A stretch of DNA of 64,000 nt from Qipengyuania atrilutea (GTDB lineage: Bacteria; Pseudomonadota; Alphaproteobacteria; Sphingomonadales; Sphingomonadaceae): assembly GCF_013370205.1 (NCBI RefSeq), contig NZ_JABWGV010000003.1, forward strand, positions 427,501 to 491,500. Direction: 5' to 3'. The notes under the pieces are model-generated. The model did no database searches. It saw only the letters and a program-made list of their open reading frames with translations, and had not been told where the DNA came from. The translations under genes and the position numbers were made by a program. This document shows, one piece after another, positions 63,214 through 64,000 of this stretch; positions within the stretch are counted from its first letter, which is position 1, and the number at the start of each line of letters is the position of its first letter.

Positions 63214-64000
63214 GTGCCGGGGGTCGAAACGCAATTCGCAGACTGGGCCGCGCTCGCGCAGCACGAATTGCTGTTGTTTGCGGCGGTCTTCTTTCTTGTC
63301 GGCGCGCTGGACGAGTTGGCGATCGACCTATGCTATCTCTTCGGCAGGCTGACGGGCGCCATCCGCACGCCGCGCTTTGAATTGGCGGATGCCGGCGCGC
63401 TCGCTAGCAGAACGGCGATCTTCATTCCGGCCTGGCAGGAAGCCGAAGTCATCGGGCACACCATTATGCACGCGGCGCGGGCTTGGCCGCAGAAGGAGGT
63501 CGCGTTCTTCGTCGGCTGCTACCCGAACGATCCCGATACCGCTGCGGTCGTAAGCCGGCTTGCGAAACGCGACAAACGCATACGTCTGGTCCTACACGAC
63601 CGGGCGGGTCCGACGTGCAAGGCCGATTGCCTGAACGCGATTTACCGCGCGATGGCGAAGGACGAGATAGAGCGCGGCGGGGACTACACCATGGTCGTAC
63701 TGCACGATGCGGAAGACATGGTCGATCCGGCAGCGCTCAACCTGATGGAAAGCGAGATGCACGGCGCCGAGTTCGTGCAGATCCCGGTGCTCGCCATGCC
63801 GCTGCCTGCGTCGCCTTACATTTCGGGTCATTACTCCGACGAGTTCGCCGAGGCCCACGGAAAGGCGATGCCGGTACGCGGCGCCCTGGGTGCGAGCTTG
63901 CCGGGGGCGGGCGTCGGCTGCGCGATCGACCGGCAGATGCTGGCCGAGCTTGCGGCGCAGCAGGAAACGGACGAGCCGTTCGCGCGGACTTCCCTGACGG
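63214..64000 (+). CDS. Glycosyltransferase family 2 membrane protein, NrfB-like (runs off the window)
   Basis: A reading frame open from GTG 63214 to the window end, at least 262 residues. GGGGAAAGG lies seven bases before the GTG. A membrane helix at about 15-35 (L-L-L-F-A-A-V-F-F-L-V-G-A-L) precedes a GT-A domain: F-I-P-A-W-Q-E-A-E-V-I near residue 73, Y-P-N-D-P-D-T near 105, K-A-D-C-L-N-A-I near 133 and the metal/substrate motif V-L-H-D-A-E-D-M-V near 165. This resembles NrfB (N4 adsorption protein B)-type proteins of exopolysaccharide machinery. The C-terminal part is outside the window. Confidence 0.85.
   Translation, partial: MPGVETQFADWAALAQHELLLFAAVFFLVGALDELAIDLCYLFGRLTGAIRTPRFELADAGALASRTAIFIPAWQEAEVIGHTIMHAARAWPQKEVAFFVGCYPNDPDTAAVVSRLAKRDKRIRLVLHDRAGPTCKADCLNAIYRAMAKDEIERGGDYTMVVLHDAEDMVDPAALNLMESEMHGAEFVQIPVLAMPLPASPYISGHYSDEFAEAHGKAMPVRGALGASLPGAGVGCAIDRQMLAELAAQQETDEPFARTSLT

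Overview
The window is chromosomal DNA of an alphaproteobacterium, most likely order Sphingomonadales and probably an Erythrobacteraceae relative. The evidence is high GC, two proteins with the PEPxxWA-CTERM sorting tail typical of that order, a ChpT phosphotransferase, a TorF-type porin, and an ATG-overlapping pyrB-pyrC pair in which the dihydroorotase looks inactive. The species call is inference from gene content; no database search was possible.

Layout. 1-8038 is the end of a genomic island: the tail of an excisionase-like HTH protein, hsdM-hsdS, wreckage of hsdR, a chimeric ArdC/UvrD reading frame, a degenerate 77-nt tRNA-fMet, and one large three-module nuclease-exonuclease-helicase of the TM0106 family. 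It ends in a 45-nt duplicate of the 3' half of tRNA-fMet (7994-8038), an attachment-site scar. 8532-14511 holds a CitE-type lyase, an FMN-binding glutamate-synthase-like protein, and a sugar cluster (SMP-30 lactonase lipoprotein, ROK fructokinase, Tat-exported glucose-fructose-oxidoreductase-like enzyme). 14528-15393 holds two YeeE/YedE half-transporters.

15478-21448 is the most unusual stretch. A TIR-TPR membrane protein sits in one apparent operon between two PEPxxWA-CTERM exported proteins. Next to them are a small potassium-channel-like protein and, converging on it, a SLOG-domain protein with SLATT-like membrane segments. TIR enzymes make NAD-derived nucleotides, SLOG domains bind such nucleotides, and SLATT/channel proteins are predicted membrane effectors, so this is the best candidate here for an undescribed signalling or defence system.

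22151-29366 holds a detoxification operon (ALDH, glutathionyl-hydroquinone reductase, pirin), a cupin lipoprotein, a BrkB-like protein and a three-gene membrane/stress operon. 29448-30711 is an AT-richer, mostly decayed stretch on the 3' side of tRNA-Val(CAC), with a glycoside-hydrolase-like (DUF1906) remnant. From 30874 on the content is mainly core: sppA, pyrB with a pseudo-dihydroorotase, a ParA operon ending in a SPOR/TPR lipoprotein, DUF418, der, tRNA-Leu, tig with a long histone-H1-like tail, an amidase, clpP, clpX, a CDF transporter, mtgA, a lower-GC polysaccharide pair (O-antigen-ligase-like, acyltransferase) with a perfect CtrA-type box upstream, rpoH, rluD, a JAMM protease, chpT, an amidase, the RNase P RNA, ugd, a phosphatase, a TorF porin, gloA, nhaA and a glycosyltransferase that runs off the end.
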